Below are positions 1 through 6,540 of a DNA stretch of 12,834 nucleotides, piece after piece. Under the pieces are notes generated by a model that ran no database searches, had not been told where the DNA came from, and saw only the letters and a program-made list of their open reading frames with translations. The position numbers and the translations under genes were made by a program. Position 1 is the first letter of the stretch; each line of letters opens with the position of its first letter. Source of the stretch: an uncultured Prevotella sp. (lineage in GTDB: Bacteria > Bacteroidota > Bacteroidia > Bacteroidales > Bacteroidaceae); the NCBI RefSeq assembly GCF_900549175.1, contig NZ_URNN01000101.1:1-12834 (forward strand). The letters are read 5' to 3'.

Positions 1-1595
1 TGAAGGATAACGAGCTGTCCCTTCTCGAAACGGGAGAAGAAGGTGAAACGATCGATCTCGTCTTCTACTCTTGCGCTGCAGGACTCCGGAAGCATTGCAC
101 CCTGGCTGTCTGCCGGAACTTCAGTATCCATCTCAAGGGTAACACCCATCTGACCGAGGATCTGACCCTTGCCAAGCTCAAGATTAATGCCATCGCTGTA
201 AAGTTTCAGCTTCTCACCGCGGTAATAGTTGCCCGGAACATGGAGCTCAAGCATCTTCTTGTTATCGCAGATCTCACCGGTGATCGACTCAAGATGTCCG
301 CCCTGGCTCGAAGCGAATGCGCCGAGTGCCTCAGACGGGTTGCCATCCTTATCGTAAGCGATACCACCGGAATGAACAAGGTAATGTCCTTCGTTGTAGT
401 ACTCAACATTACAGATGTATGGTGAGAAGAACTCTGCTCCTCTTTCTTTACCATAAGACCATACCTGCTCGATTGTCATCTTGTCTGTATCGATCTTATA
501 TCTTACACCACGTGAGTAAGAATCCTTTGCAGGACGTTTCTCTGCTTCAAACTTTGTATTGTTGTGGTGGTTATCGAAGCACATTACATCACCGTTTGGA
601 GTGATTAAGTTTGCGTGCTGCTCATACTGCCACTCGAAGTTGTTTCCAACCGGTTTGAAGAAGTATTTCTGCTTCTCTTCAGACCAGTTGTGTGGATCAC
701 CGATGATCCAGTTCAAATCGCCGGTCTCAAAGTCGATGTTGACCATTGCGTCAACATGACGACCGGAGAAGGTCAGGGAGTTCGTATTCTTGTCATACCA
801 AACAGCGTTGTTGTGGAACCAGTCATGATCAGACCAGCTTCCGGAATGGCTCACGGTCTCCGGATTCAGGAACTTCTTGTAATCCCAGGTCTTTAAGATT
901 GCACCGGTGTTGCGATCTACGAGAACGCACATATCCTCAACAGTGTTTCTTCTCAGATCATCGGTCAGAACTAAGAGGTTGCCATCTTCCATCTCGAACT
1001 CATCGTGATGATAGCCGCCCGGCAGACGGAACTCCTTGTAGATCTTACCACACGGGCTGATCTCGTACAGACCGGACATGTAGTACGGCATCTGAATAAC
1101 GCGGTTCGTACCCATGATCAGATTGCCATTTTTCAGTCTCTTTACGTCGAATACGCACGGAATATTCATATGCCATCTTGCATCGCCTGCATAGTCAAAA
1201 CCAACTGCCAGATCCTCACCTGCCGGAGATACCAGAATGATGTTGTCCTGTAAATACTCTGGAGTCGTATCCATCGAAAAAATAACTTTCTTGCCGTCAA
1301 ATACATCTGGAACATCAATCGTGACAACGTTCGTCTCTCCGCGGTATGCACGGATCTCAACCTTGTTCTGATACTCAGAATACAGACCAACAACCGGAAG
1401 CACATGCTTCTTTGCCTTCGGGAAGGTGTGGCTGATGTTTCCCTGTACCGTCTTTCCGAGAACGGTCAGAGTCACTGCGGTCTCCTCCTCAGTCTCAAAG
1501 CAGATGACTGCGGAAAGCGGGTTTACGAGGTAAGCGTTGTAGACAACGAGCGGATTGGCGATTGTATAATTGCCCTCCTCAAATCTCTTAAGCAT
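1..1595 (-). CDS. Aryl-sulfate sulfotransferase (ASST/AssT family), partial at both ends
   Basis: Reading leftward from 1595, the frame encodes an ASST-type enzyme, which moves sulfate from one phenolic ester to another phenol through a sulfo-histidine. It is recognised by the N-terminal beta domain (NPLSAVICFE, VVGLYSEYQNKVEI) followed by propeller motifs. The four active-site positions known from E. coli AssT are all present: His in GGYHHDE (codon 1005-1007), His in DWFHNN (813-815), Arg in FSGRH (759-761) and the catalytic His in QYEQHAN (615-617). The His-to-Arg spacing of 18 residues matches AssT. YGKERGAEFFSP and HSGGIAYD are also typical. No stop codon occurs down to base 3, and the C-terminus lies outside the window. 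There is no native start: the frame is continuous with the N-terminus of proS upstream, and any original N-terminal residues are missing. No signal peptide belongs to this part. Its base composition is less GC-rich than the rest of the window, and the sequence resembles ASSTs of gut Firmicutes. Family call is strong; origin is inferred. Confidence 0.88.
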   Translation of the reverse strand, partial: MLKRFEEGNYTIANPLVVYNAYLVNPLSAVICFETEEETAVTLTVLGKTVQGNISHTFPKAKKHVLPVVGLYSEYQNKVEIRAYRGETNVVTIDVPDVFDGKKVIFSMDTTPEYLQDNIILVSPAGEDLAVGFDYAGDARWHMNIPCVFDVKRLKNGNLIMGTNRVIQMPYYMSGLYEISPCGKIYKEFRLPGGYHHDEFEMEDGNLLVLTDDLRRNTVEDMCVLVDRNTGAILKTWDYKKFLNPETVSHSGSWSDHDWFHNNAVWYDKNTNSLTFSGRHVDAMVNIDFETGDLNWIIGDPHNWSEEKQKYFFKPVGNNFEWQYEQHANLITPNGDVMCFDNHHNNTKFEAEKRPAKDSYSRGVRYKIDTDKMTIEQVWSYGKERGAEFFSPYICNVEYYNEGHYLVHSGGIAYDKDGNPSEALGAFASSQGGHLESITGEICDNKKMLELHVPGNYYRGEKLKLYSDGINLELGKGQILGQMGVTLEMDTEVPADSQGAMLPESCSARVEDEIDRFTFFSRFEKGQLVIL

Positions 1596-1622
1596 CTGTG
1601 CCTCTGCCTCTGCCTCCTCGCG
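1596..1622. other. Junction between proS and ASST in a GCCTCT microrepeat
   Basis: The plus strand here reads CTGTGCCTCTGCCTCTGCCT followed by CCTCGCG, which gives the Glu/Ala run EEAEAEAQ on the minus strand. ProS similarity ends inside or at this run and ASST similarity begins right after it. The short repeat is the kind of shared sequence through which two unrelated genomes can be joined in a metagenome assembly graph. It could also be a site of real illegitimate recombination. The exact breakpoint cannot be set to the base. Confidence 0.7.
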
Positions 1623-2168
1623 TGTGGCGTGTGCGGTGTGGCCTTCCTGCCAGAGGAATTCGCTTGTGCGCAGGAACGGGCGTGTGCGCATTTCCCATCG
1701 CATCACGTTGCACCACTGGTTGCACATCAGTGGCAGGTCGCGCCACGACTGTATCCAGTTCTTGTATGTGTTCCATATTATTGTCTCTGATGTGGGGCGG
1801 ATAATCAGCTCTTCCTCCAGACGTGCCGACGGGTCTACCTCAACGCCGCTTTTGTCTTCCTTGGCACGCAGGCGGTAGTGGGTCACCACGGCACACTCCT
1901 TTGCAAAACCCTCCACGTGTTCAGCCTCCTTTGAAAGGAACGACTTAGGTATGAGCAGCGGGAAATAGGCGTTTTGAACTCCTGTCTCCTTGAACATGCT
2001 GTCAAGCTGGTGCTGCATCTTCTCCCAAATAGCGTAACCGTAAGGTTTGATTACCATACATCCCCTGACGGCAGATTGCTCTGCCAGGTCGGCCTTGACC
2101 ACCAAATCATTATACCACTGACTGTAGTTGTCGGCTCTTTTTGTTAACTCTTTTAGTTCTTTTGCCAT
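1596..2168 (-). CDS. proS: Proline--tRNA ligase, N-terminal fragment fused in frame to ASST
   Basis: The start is ATG at 2166-2168 and the protein opens MAKELKELTKRADNYSQWYN, as in Bacteroidetes ProS, the class II synthetase that charges tRNA-Pro. The fragment contains the early catalytic-domain stretches YFPLLIPKSF, EGFAKECAVVTH, IIRPTSETIIW and the class II motif 2 region RWEMRTRPFLRTSEFLWQEG. ProS-like sequence stops after residue 191 (TREEAEAEAQ). A complete bacterial enzyme of this type has roughly 490 residues, so the remainder of the catalytic core (including motif 3) and the anticodon-binding domain are absent. In their place the same frame continues into a sulfotransferase. Since ProS is essential, a cell could not live with only this copy. 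Either an intact copy exists elsewhere or the join is an assembly error. The gene has its own -7-like element and is divergent from the OmpA-type lipoprotein. Confidence 0.9.
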
Positions 2169-2201
2169 ATTCTAATTGTTTATTTTCTCAAAATTTGCGT
2201 G

Positions 2202-2209
2202 CAAAAATA
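2202..2209 (-). promoter_or_regulatory. Bacteroidetes -7 element upstream of proS
   Basis: The minus strand reads TATTTTTG, matching TAnnTTTG, about 34 bp before the proS ATG. The surrounding bases are A/T-rich. No clear -33 TTTG box is placed at the usual distance, so the call rests on the -7 element and its position. Confidence 0.55.
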
Positions 2210-2251
2210 CAAAAAAAACTTGTAAACGGTATGATATTTGAATAAATAGAT

Positions 2252-2259
2252 TACCTTTG
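2252..2259 (+). promoter_or_regulatory. Bacteroidetes -7 element upstream of the OmpA-type lipoprotein
   Basis: TACCTTTG matches TAnnTTTG and lies 39 bp before the ATG at 2299, giving a predicted leader of about 30-35 nt. The leader ends in an A-rich stretch with no Shine-Dalgarno sequence, as is usual in this phylum. No good -33 box is seen. It probably drives both the lipoprotein and mtgA. Confidence 0.65.
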
Positions 2260-2298
2260 CATTGCGAAAAAGGTGTTTAACTAAAAAATAAAAGCAAC

Positions 2299-2997
2299 AT
2301 GAAAAAGATTAAATCTTTGGCCCTGGCTCTGTGCCTCGGCATTATTATGATGGGATGTAACAACACACAGAAAGGTGCTACTATCGGAACCGCAGGCGGT
2401 GCCGTGCTTGGTGCCATCATCGGTAAGATAGCAGGAAACGCAGGCGTGGGCGCAGCCATCGGCGGTGCTGTTGGTGCCGGTACGGGCGCCATCATCGGCA
2501 ACCGTATGGACAAGGTGAAGAAACAGGCCGAGGCCGTGCAGAACGCACAGGTGCAGCAGGTGACCGACGCCAACGGTCTGCAGGCCGTGAAGGTGACCTT
2601 CGACTCCGGTATACTCTTCCCCACAAGCAGTTCCACACTGCAGGCTTCGGCACAGAACTCGCTTATACAGTTTGCCAACGTGCTGAAGCAGAATACAGAT
2701 GCCGACGTTGCCATTCAGGGTTATACGGACAACGACCCGTGGAAGGGCTCCACAGCCGAGCAGAGCGTGCAGAAGAATCTCAATCTGTCACAGCAGCGTG
2801 CACAGTCGGTGTCTACATTCCTCATCGGTCAGGGTGTTTCCGGCGCACAGATCAAGTCGGTGCAGGGCTTCGGTGAGCAGAACCCCGTGGCAGACAACTC
2901 CACTGCTGCCGGCAAGGCACAGAACCGCCGCGTTGAGGTTTACCTCTATGCAAGCCAGGCTATGATAGACGCCGCCAACAACGGTACCCTCAAGTAA
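2299..2997 (+). CDS. OmpA/Pal-type lipoprotein with glycine-zipper segment (YiaD-like)
   Basis: A 232-residue envelope protein. It starts with a lipoprotein signal peptide ending in the lipobox IMMGC, with Cys20 as the lipidated residue. Residues about 26-68 are a Gly/Ala-rich glycine-zipper segment (GTAGGAVLGAIIG, GAAIGGAVGAGTGAIIG) of the kind found in YiaD-like proteins, likely to insert in or lie against a membrane. Residues about 97-218 form an OmpA-like domain that binds peptidoglycan: FDSGILF, GYTDND with Asp144, the NLNLSQQRA motif with Arg167 in the diaminopimelate-binding position, and a closing NRRVEVYL. The expected role is to tether the outer membrane to the cell wall. The next gene, mtgA, starts 16 bp after the stop, so the two probably share a transcript and both act on the wall. 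The ATG at 2299 is chosen because the signal peptide and promoter spacing fit it. Confidence 0.92.
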   Translation: MKKIKSLALALCLGIIMMGCNNTQKGATIGTAGGAVLGAIIGKIAGNAGVGAAIGGAVGAGTGAIIGNRMDKVKKQAEAVQNAQVQQVTDANGLQAVKVTFDSGILFPTSSSTLQASAQNSLIQFANVLKQNTDADVAIQGYTDNDPWKGSTAEQSVQKNLNLSQQRAQSVSTFLIGQGVSGAQIKSVQGFGEQNPVADNSTAAGKAQNRRVEVYLYASQAMIDAANNGTLK

Positions 2998-3013
2998 TCA
3001 AGTTACGGCGGAA

Positions 3014-3721
3014 ATGACGTCTGTTCTTAAAAGAATACATAAAGTTATTAGATGGATGGTGGTAGCCTTTTTCGGCTCCACCATCCTTTCTGTTGTGGCC
3101 CTGCGTTTCGTGCCGGTGTGGTTCACCCCGCTCATGTTCATACGTGTGGCGCAGCAGGTGGCCGAGGGCAGGGAGGTTAAGCTGCAGCACCGGTGGGTGT
3201 CCATCGACAAGATTTCCCCGGACTTGCCTGTGGCAGTCATGGCAAGCGAGGACGGCCGCTTTCTCGAACATCACGGTTTCGACTTCAAGGCCATTGAGTA
3301 TGCGGCCAAGGAGAACATGAAGAAAGACCGCAAGCGCAAACTGGGTGCCAGCACCATATCGCAGCAGACGGCCAAGAACGTTTTCCTGTGGCCGGGGCGC
3401 ACGTGGGTGAGAAAAGGTCTCGAGGCTTACTTCACCATGCTGATAGAGCTTCTGTGGAGCAAGGAGCGCATAATGGAGGTCTATCTCAACTCGATAGAGA
3501 TGGGCGAGGGCATCTACGGTGCAGAGGCCGTGGCCGAAGAACACTTCGGGTGCAGTGCGGCCGAGCTTACACGCAGCCAGTGTGCGCTGATAGCCGCCAC
3601 GCTGCCCAATCCCCGAAAATACAACTCTGCCGATCCGAGTCAGTATATGAAGAAGCGGCAGCGTAGGATACTCCGTGAAATGAAATACGTGAAAGGGTGG
3701 AGTAGAGAAAAATTGTATTGA
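3014..3721 (+). CDS. mtgA: Monofunctional biosynthetic peptidoglycan transglycosylase (GT51)
   Basis: A 235-residue enzyme that polymerises lipid II into glycan strands without a transpeptidase domain. A membrane anchor spans about residues 14-33. The GT51 motifs appear in order: EDGRFLEHHGFD (79-90, with the catalytic Glu79), GASTISQQTAKNVFL (111-125), RKGLEAYFT (133-141) and ERIMEVYLNSIEMGEGIYG (151-169). ALIAATLPNPRKYN near the end is also typical of the family. Length matches stand-alone MtgA. The gene lies 16 bp behind the OmpA-type lipoprotein with no terminator between them and so is probably read from the promoter at 2252. The last codons and the TGA (3719-3721) lie inside the left arm of a long perfect hairpin. 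Confidence 0.95.
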   Translation: MTSVLKRIHKVIRWMVVAFFGSTILSVVALRFVPVWFTPLMFIRVAQQVAEGREVKLQHRWVSIDKISPDLPVAVMASEDGRFLEHHGFDFKAIEYAAKENMKKDRKRKLGASTISQQTAKNVFLWPGRTWVRKGLEAYFTMLIELLWSKERIMEVYLNSIEMGEGIYGAEAVAEEHFGCSAAELTRSQCALIAATLPNPRKYNSADPSQYMKKRQRRILREMKYVKGWSREKLY

Positions 3722-3757
3722 ACTTTATGGCTTTTCTTTCATAAAGTTCAATACAAT
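3712..3757 (-). terminator. 18-bp perfect hairpin between convergent mtgA and the helicase gene
   Basis: ATTGTATTGAACTTTATG at 3712-3729 is the exact reverse complement of 3740-3757, with a 10-nt loop. The minus-strand transcript of the helicase gene would form the stem and then run into five U residues (A-tract 3708-3712 on the plus strand), so it looks like an intrinsic terminator for that gene. In the plus direction no U-run follows. The left arm includes the mtgA stop codon. The stem is A/T-rich, which is unusual for a terminator. Confidence 0.6.
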
Positions 3758-3759
3758 AT

Positions 3760-3779
3760 CATAAAGAGTTCAATACAAT
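3760..3779. repeat. Third, imperfect copy of the hairpin arm
   Basis: CATAAAGAGTTCAATACAAT repeats the right arm of the preceding hairpin in the same orientation, with two extra bases (AG) in the middle. Three copies of the same 18-20 bp word thus sit within 68 bp, so more than one stem-loop pairing is possible. Confidence 0.75.
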
Positions 3780-3833
3780 CCGAATAACCCTTGTTTGCTG
3801 TAGGTACATGATTATTGTGCCGGTGCGCGCGTT

Positions 3834-5153
3834 TCAGCCCACAGGCTCCACCACCGTCTTTATCCCCTTTATCTTTTCTCCGGCCGTCTGCCGCAGCACG
3901 CTGTCGAGGCGTGGGCGCGATATGGCAGCGTATGTATAGCGGTCTTTCACGTCTATGCGGCCTATCTCGCCTGCCTTCAGTCCGCCCTTCTTGCAGAGGA
4001 ATCCCACTATGTCGCCCTTGCTCAGCTTGTCCTTCTTGCCCTTGCCGATGTAGATGGTGGTCATCTTGGCCGGTTCGGGAGTGCGGAAGTCATCCGGAAT
4101 GTCAAACGGCTGTGGCTTCTCCTCCACAAACTCCGGAAGCGTCTCCTCCGGTCCGAGCAGGAAGAACGTGCGCCCCGAGGCGTCCCATCTGGCCGTGCGG
4201 CCCACGCGGTGTATGTATTCGTCGGCCGTTTGCGGCAGGTGATAGTGCACTATGTTGTCCACCTCGGGTATGTCGAGGCCCCGCGAGGCAAGGTCGGTGG
4301 ACACGAGCACGTTGGCCGAACCGTTGCTGAACTTGTAGAGGGCGTCTTCGCGCTGGCGCTGCTCCATGCCGCCGTGGTAGTGGCTGACGGAGAATCCCGC
4401 CTGGTGGAGGTAGCCGGCCGTGCGCTCCACGCTCTCGCGGTAGTTGAGGAACACGATGCTGCTCTGCGCCCCGAACGAGCCCAGCAGGCGGGTCAGAGGC
4501 TCGAGCTTGTCTTTTGCCGCGCTTCTCGCCTCATACAGTTTCACGCGTTCCGGCACGCTGTTGCCTCCGTCGAGATGGTCGAGCCTTACGCAATGCGATA
4601 TGTCGATGAAGTCCGGTATCTGCCGCGCGTCGGTTGCCGACAGCAGTATCCGCTGCCTCACGCCGTTCAGCCGCCCCACCAGCCGCGACATCTCGTCGGC
4701 GAAACCCATCTGCAGGCACTTGTCAAACTCGTCAATCACGAGATACCTGACGCCGGCGGCATCGATGTTCCCCTTGTCGATGTGGTCGTTGAGACGGCCG
4801 GGGGTGCCGAAGATGATGTTGGGCCGCCTCTGGCGCAGCATGCGGTGCTCGTCCATGGCGGCACGTCCGCCGTAGCATGCCGCGGAGCGCACGGCCGTGC
4901 CGGTGCTGCGCAGCACGTTGTCCGACTGCATGGCCAGTTCGCGTCCGGGCACTATCACCACCGCCTGCACCGCGTCGCTGCCTGCATCGGTCTTTTCGAT
5001 GAGCGGGAGCAGGTATGCCAGTGTCTTGCCGCTGCCCGTGGGTGAAAGCACTATCACGTCGTCCGTTCCGTGCAGTATGCTGTCGAAGGCTTCTTCCTGC
5101 ATGGGGTTGAGACGTGTGATGTCCAGCTTTTCCAGTATTCTGTCGATGCTCAT
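3834..5153 (-). CDS. DEAD-box RNA helicase, DbpA-like
   Basis: A 439-residue ATP-dependent RNA helicase. The helicase motifs are in order: a Q-motif region (LNPMQEEAF), motif I SPTGSGKT (37-44), VPGRELAMQ for motif Ia, TPGRL for Ib, motif II DEFD (141-144) where most relatives have DEAD, SAT (172-174), SIVFLNYRE, STDLASRGLDIPE for motif V and HRVGRTAR for motif VI. From about residue 363, the segment YIGKGKKDKLSKGDIVGFL and the following GLKAGEIGRIDVKDRYTYAA match the DbpA RNA-binding domain, which in E. coli binds a 23S rRNA hairpin. A role in large-subunit assembly is therefore inferred. The start at 5153 lies 19 bp after the stop of the MBL-fold gene, so the two probably form an operon. 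A hairpin with a U-run on this strand lies downstream. Confidence 0.92.
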   Translation of the reverse strand: MSIDRILEKLDITRLNPMQEEAFDSILHGTDDVIVLSPTGSGKTLAYLLPLIEKTDAGSDAVQAVVIVPGRELAMQSDNVLRSTGTAVRSAACYGGRAAMDEHRMLRQRRPNIIFGTPGRLNDHIDKGNIDAAGVRYLVIDEFDKCLQMGFADEMSRLVGRLNGVRQRILLSATDARQIPDFIDISHCVRLDHLDGGNSVPERVKLYEARSAAKDKLEPLTRLLGSFGAQSSIVFLNYRESVERTAGYLHQAGFSVSHYHGGMEQRQREDALYKFSNGSANVLVSTDLASRGLDIPEVDNIVHYHLPQTADEYIHRVGRTARWDASGRTFFLLGPEETLPEFVEEKPQPFDIPDDFRTPEPAKMTTIYIGKGKKDKLSKGDIVGFLCKKGGLKAGEIGRIDVKDRYTYAAISRPRLDSVLRQTAGEKIKGIKTVVEPVG

Positions 5154-5172
5154 ATGCTTGGTGTTGTTCGTT

Positions 5173-5991
5173 TTACAATATTGAGTCGGCTCCCAGCTCG
5201 AATATTCCGGTGGGAGTCTTGCGTTTCAGCACTTCGAGCAGCAGGCCTTCGCCCACCGTTATGCCGTGGTCGGCAAGGATGCTTTCCACGGTCTTGCGTG
5301 CCAGTTCCGGATGGTTGTTGTCTTCGCTCAGGTGGCACAGCCATATGGCGTGCAGCCTCTCCGTCATGTTGGCAGCCACGGCCTCGCCGCACGACTTGTT
5401 GCTCAGGTGGCCGTTGTCGCCGAGTATGCGCGACTTCAGGTACGGAGGGTAGGGGCCGTTCTTCAGCATCTCCTCGTCGTGGTTGGCCTCTATCACCAGA
5501 TAGTTGGCACGGCCGATGTAGGCCGCCATCTCTTCCGTCACGCAGCCTGCGTCGGTCATTATGCAGAAGGCCACGCCGCCGTTTTCGATGAAGTAGCCCA
5601 CATTGTCGGTGCTGTCGTGCGGTACGGCAAAGGGCGTTACCGTAAACTCGCCTATTTCAGCCGCCACACCTTTTTCTATATACTTGGTGTATTCTGCCGG
5701 CACCTTGCGCTGTACGCAGTAGTTGCGCAGGATGCCCGAGTGCACCTTGCGTGTGGAATATACCGGCAGCTTGTAGTCGTTGCTGATGCATCCCACCGAT
5801 TTCACATGATCGGCATGGTCGTGTGTTATCAGCACGTTGTTGACAGACGACATGCTGAGACCGTAGTCCTTGAATTCCTTTTTCAGGGTTCTCAGGCCGA
5901 CTCCCGTATCTATGAGCAATCCATCCGTGGCGGTGAACAGATAGTAACAGTTACCGCTGCTGCCGCTTCCAAAGGATATAAAATTCAACAT
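5173..5991 (-). CDS. MBL-fold metallo-hydrolase, YycJ/WalJ-type
   Basis: A 272-residue metallo-beta-lactamase-fold protein. It opens MLNFISFGSGSSGNCYYL, the typical start of YycJ/WalJ proteins. The metal-binding motif THDHADH has its HxHxDH at residues 57-62; further likely ligands lie in MTDAGC, EANHDEE and LCHLSEDN. Characterised YycJ proteins are reported to act as 5' to 3' exonucleases on DNA, so a nuclease role in DNA repair is possible, but substrate cannot be read from this sequence. The frame is open for 30 codons further upstream, yet ATG 5991 is preferred because the family sequence starts there and a -7 element at 6009-6016 would lie inside a longer gene. The helicase gene follows 19 bp downstream. 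Confidence 0.85.
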   Translation of the reverse strand: MLNFISFGSGSSGNCYYLFTATDGLLIDTGVGLRTLKKEFKDYGLSMSSVNNVLITHDHADHVKSVGCISNDYKLPVYSTRKVHSGILRNYCVQRKVPAEYTKYIEKGVAAEIGEFTVTPFAVPHDSTDNVGYFIENGGVAFCIMTDAGCVTEEMAAYIGRANYLVIEANHDEEMLKNGPYPPYLKSRILGDNGHLSNKSCGEAVAANMTERLHAIWLCHLSEDNNHPELARKTVESILADHGITVGEGLLLEVLKRKTPTGIFELGADSIL

Positions 5992-6008
5992 TCTGTAGTT
6001 ATTTTGTG

Positions 6009-6016
6009 CAAAAGTA
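6009..6016 (-). promoter_or_regulatory. -7 element for the MBL-fold/helicase operon
   Basis: The minus strand reads TACTTTTG, matching TAnnTTTG, 17 bp before the ATG at 5991. The leader would be only about 10 nt. The element is back to back with the promoter of the divergent lipoprotein. No -33 box is evident. Confidence 0.55.
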
Positions 6017-6049
6017 AGAAAAAATCGCGTGATAACCAAATGAAAATCG

Positions 6050-6057
6050 TATCTTTG
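6050..6057 (+). promoter_or_regulatory. -7 element for the small lipoprotein
   Basis: TATCTTTG matches TAnnTTTG and lies 30 bp before the ATG at 6088. It decides the start codon, because the earlier in-frame ATG at 6041 lies upstream of the predicted transcript start. Confidence 0.65.
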
Positions 6058-6087
6058 CGATGTTTTTACCAGTGTCTGCAATTAAAA

Positions 6088-6540
6088 ATGACGAAAAGAA
6101 AGATAGGTCTTCCTGCCGCAGTTGCCGCCATATTGCTGTCGGCGGCATGTAACAATGTGTCAGACAAGGAGATGCGTGCACGCGAAGACATAGGCATGTT
6201 TGCCAACCGTTATTTCAACTACAACTTTGCCGAGGCCCTCCCGCTCTGCACGCCGGAGAGCGCGAAGTGGATAAGGCTGGCCGCATCTAACGTGACCGAG
6301 GCCGACCTTGACGTGCTCAGGGCGCAGGAAGGGGGCGCGGAAACGGAGGTGGTATCCGTTGATTTCGGCAGCGGCGACACTACGGCCGTGGCCACTGTGC
6401 GCGTCACCGGTTTCATGCTGGCCGACACGATAGGTGCTCCGGGGCACATCGTTGCCGGAGCGGAGTACCGTATTCCGGCCGTCCGGCGCGACGGAAGATG
6501 GCTCGTCAGAATGGCATGCCCACTGCGAAGTGGAAGGTGA
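6088..6540 (+). CDS. Small hypothetical lipoprotein
   Basis: A 150-residue protein of unknown function. The N-terminus is a lipoprotein signal peptide (KRKIGLPAAVAAILLSAAC, lipobox SAAC with Cys21), so it should be anchored in the outer or inner membrane on the periplasmic side. The mature part starts with a helix-like stretch (MRAREDIGMFANRYFNYNF), followed by a mixed region and strands ending in GRWLVRMAC. This order, helices first and then strands with a GxW near the end, resembles small NTF2-like lipoproteins of the DUF4878 kind, but that is only an impression. The frame is open far upstream, but the start at 6088 fits both the signal peptide and the -7 element. Its last 35 bp overlap the end of tamL on the other strand. 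Confidence 0.75.
   Translation: MTKRKIGLPAAVAAILLSAACNNVSDKEMRAREDIGMFANRYFNYNFAEALPLCTPESAKWIRLAASNVTEADLDVLRAQEGGAETEVVSVDFGSGDTTAVATVRVTGFMLADTIGAPGHIVAGAEYRIPAVRRDGRWLVRMACPLRSGR

Noticed and set aside
1404..1790. A 128-codon plus-strand open frame over the proS/ASST junction
   Set aside because: It is antisense to two recognised protein segments and is Cys/Leu-rich low-complexity sequence.
4209..5045. A 278-codon open frame antisense to the DbpA-like helicase
   Set aside because: The helicase motifs on the minus strand are unmistakable. The plus-strand frame is a Val/His/Ala-rich shadow.
5266..6087. Long upstream extension of the small lipoprotein
   Set aside because: It runs antisense through the MBL-fold gene. 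The promoter at 6050 and the lipoprotein signal peptide place the true start at 6088.
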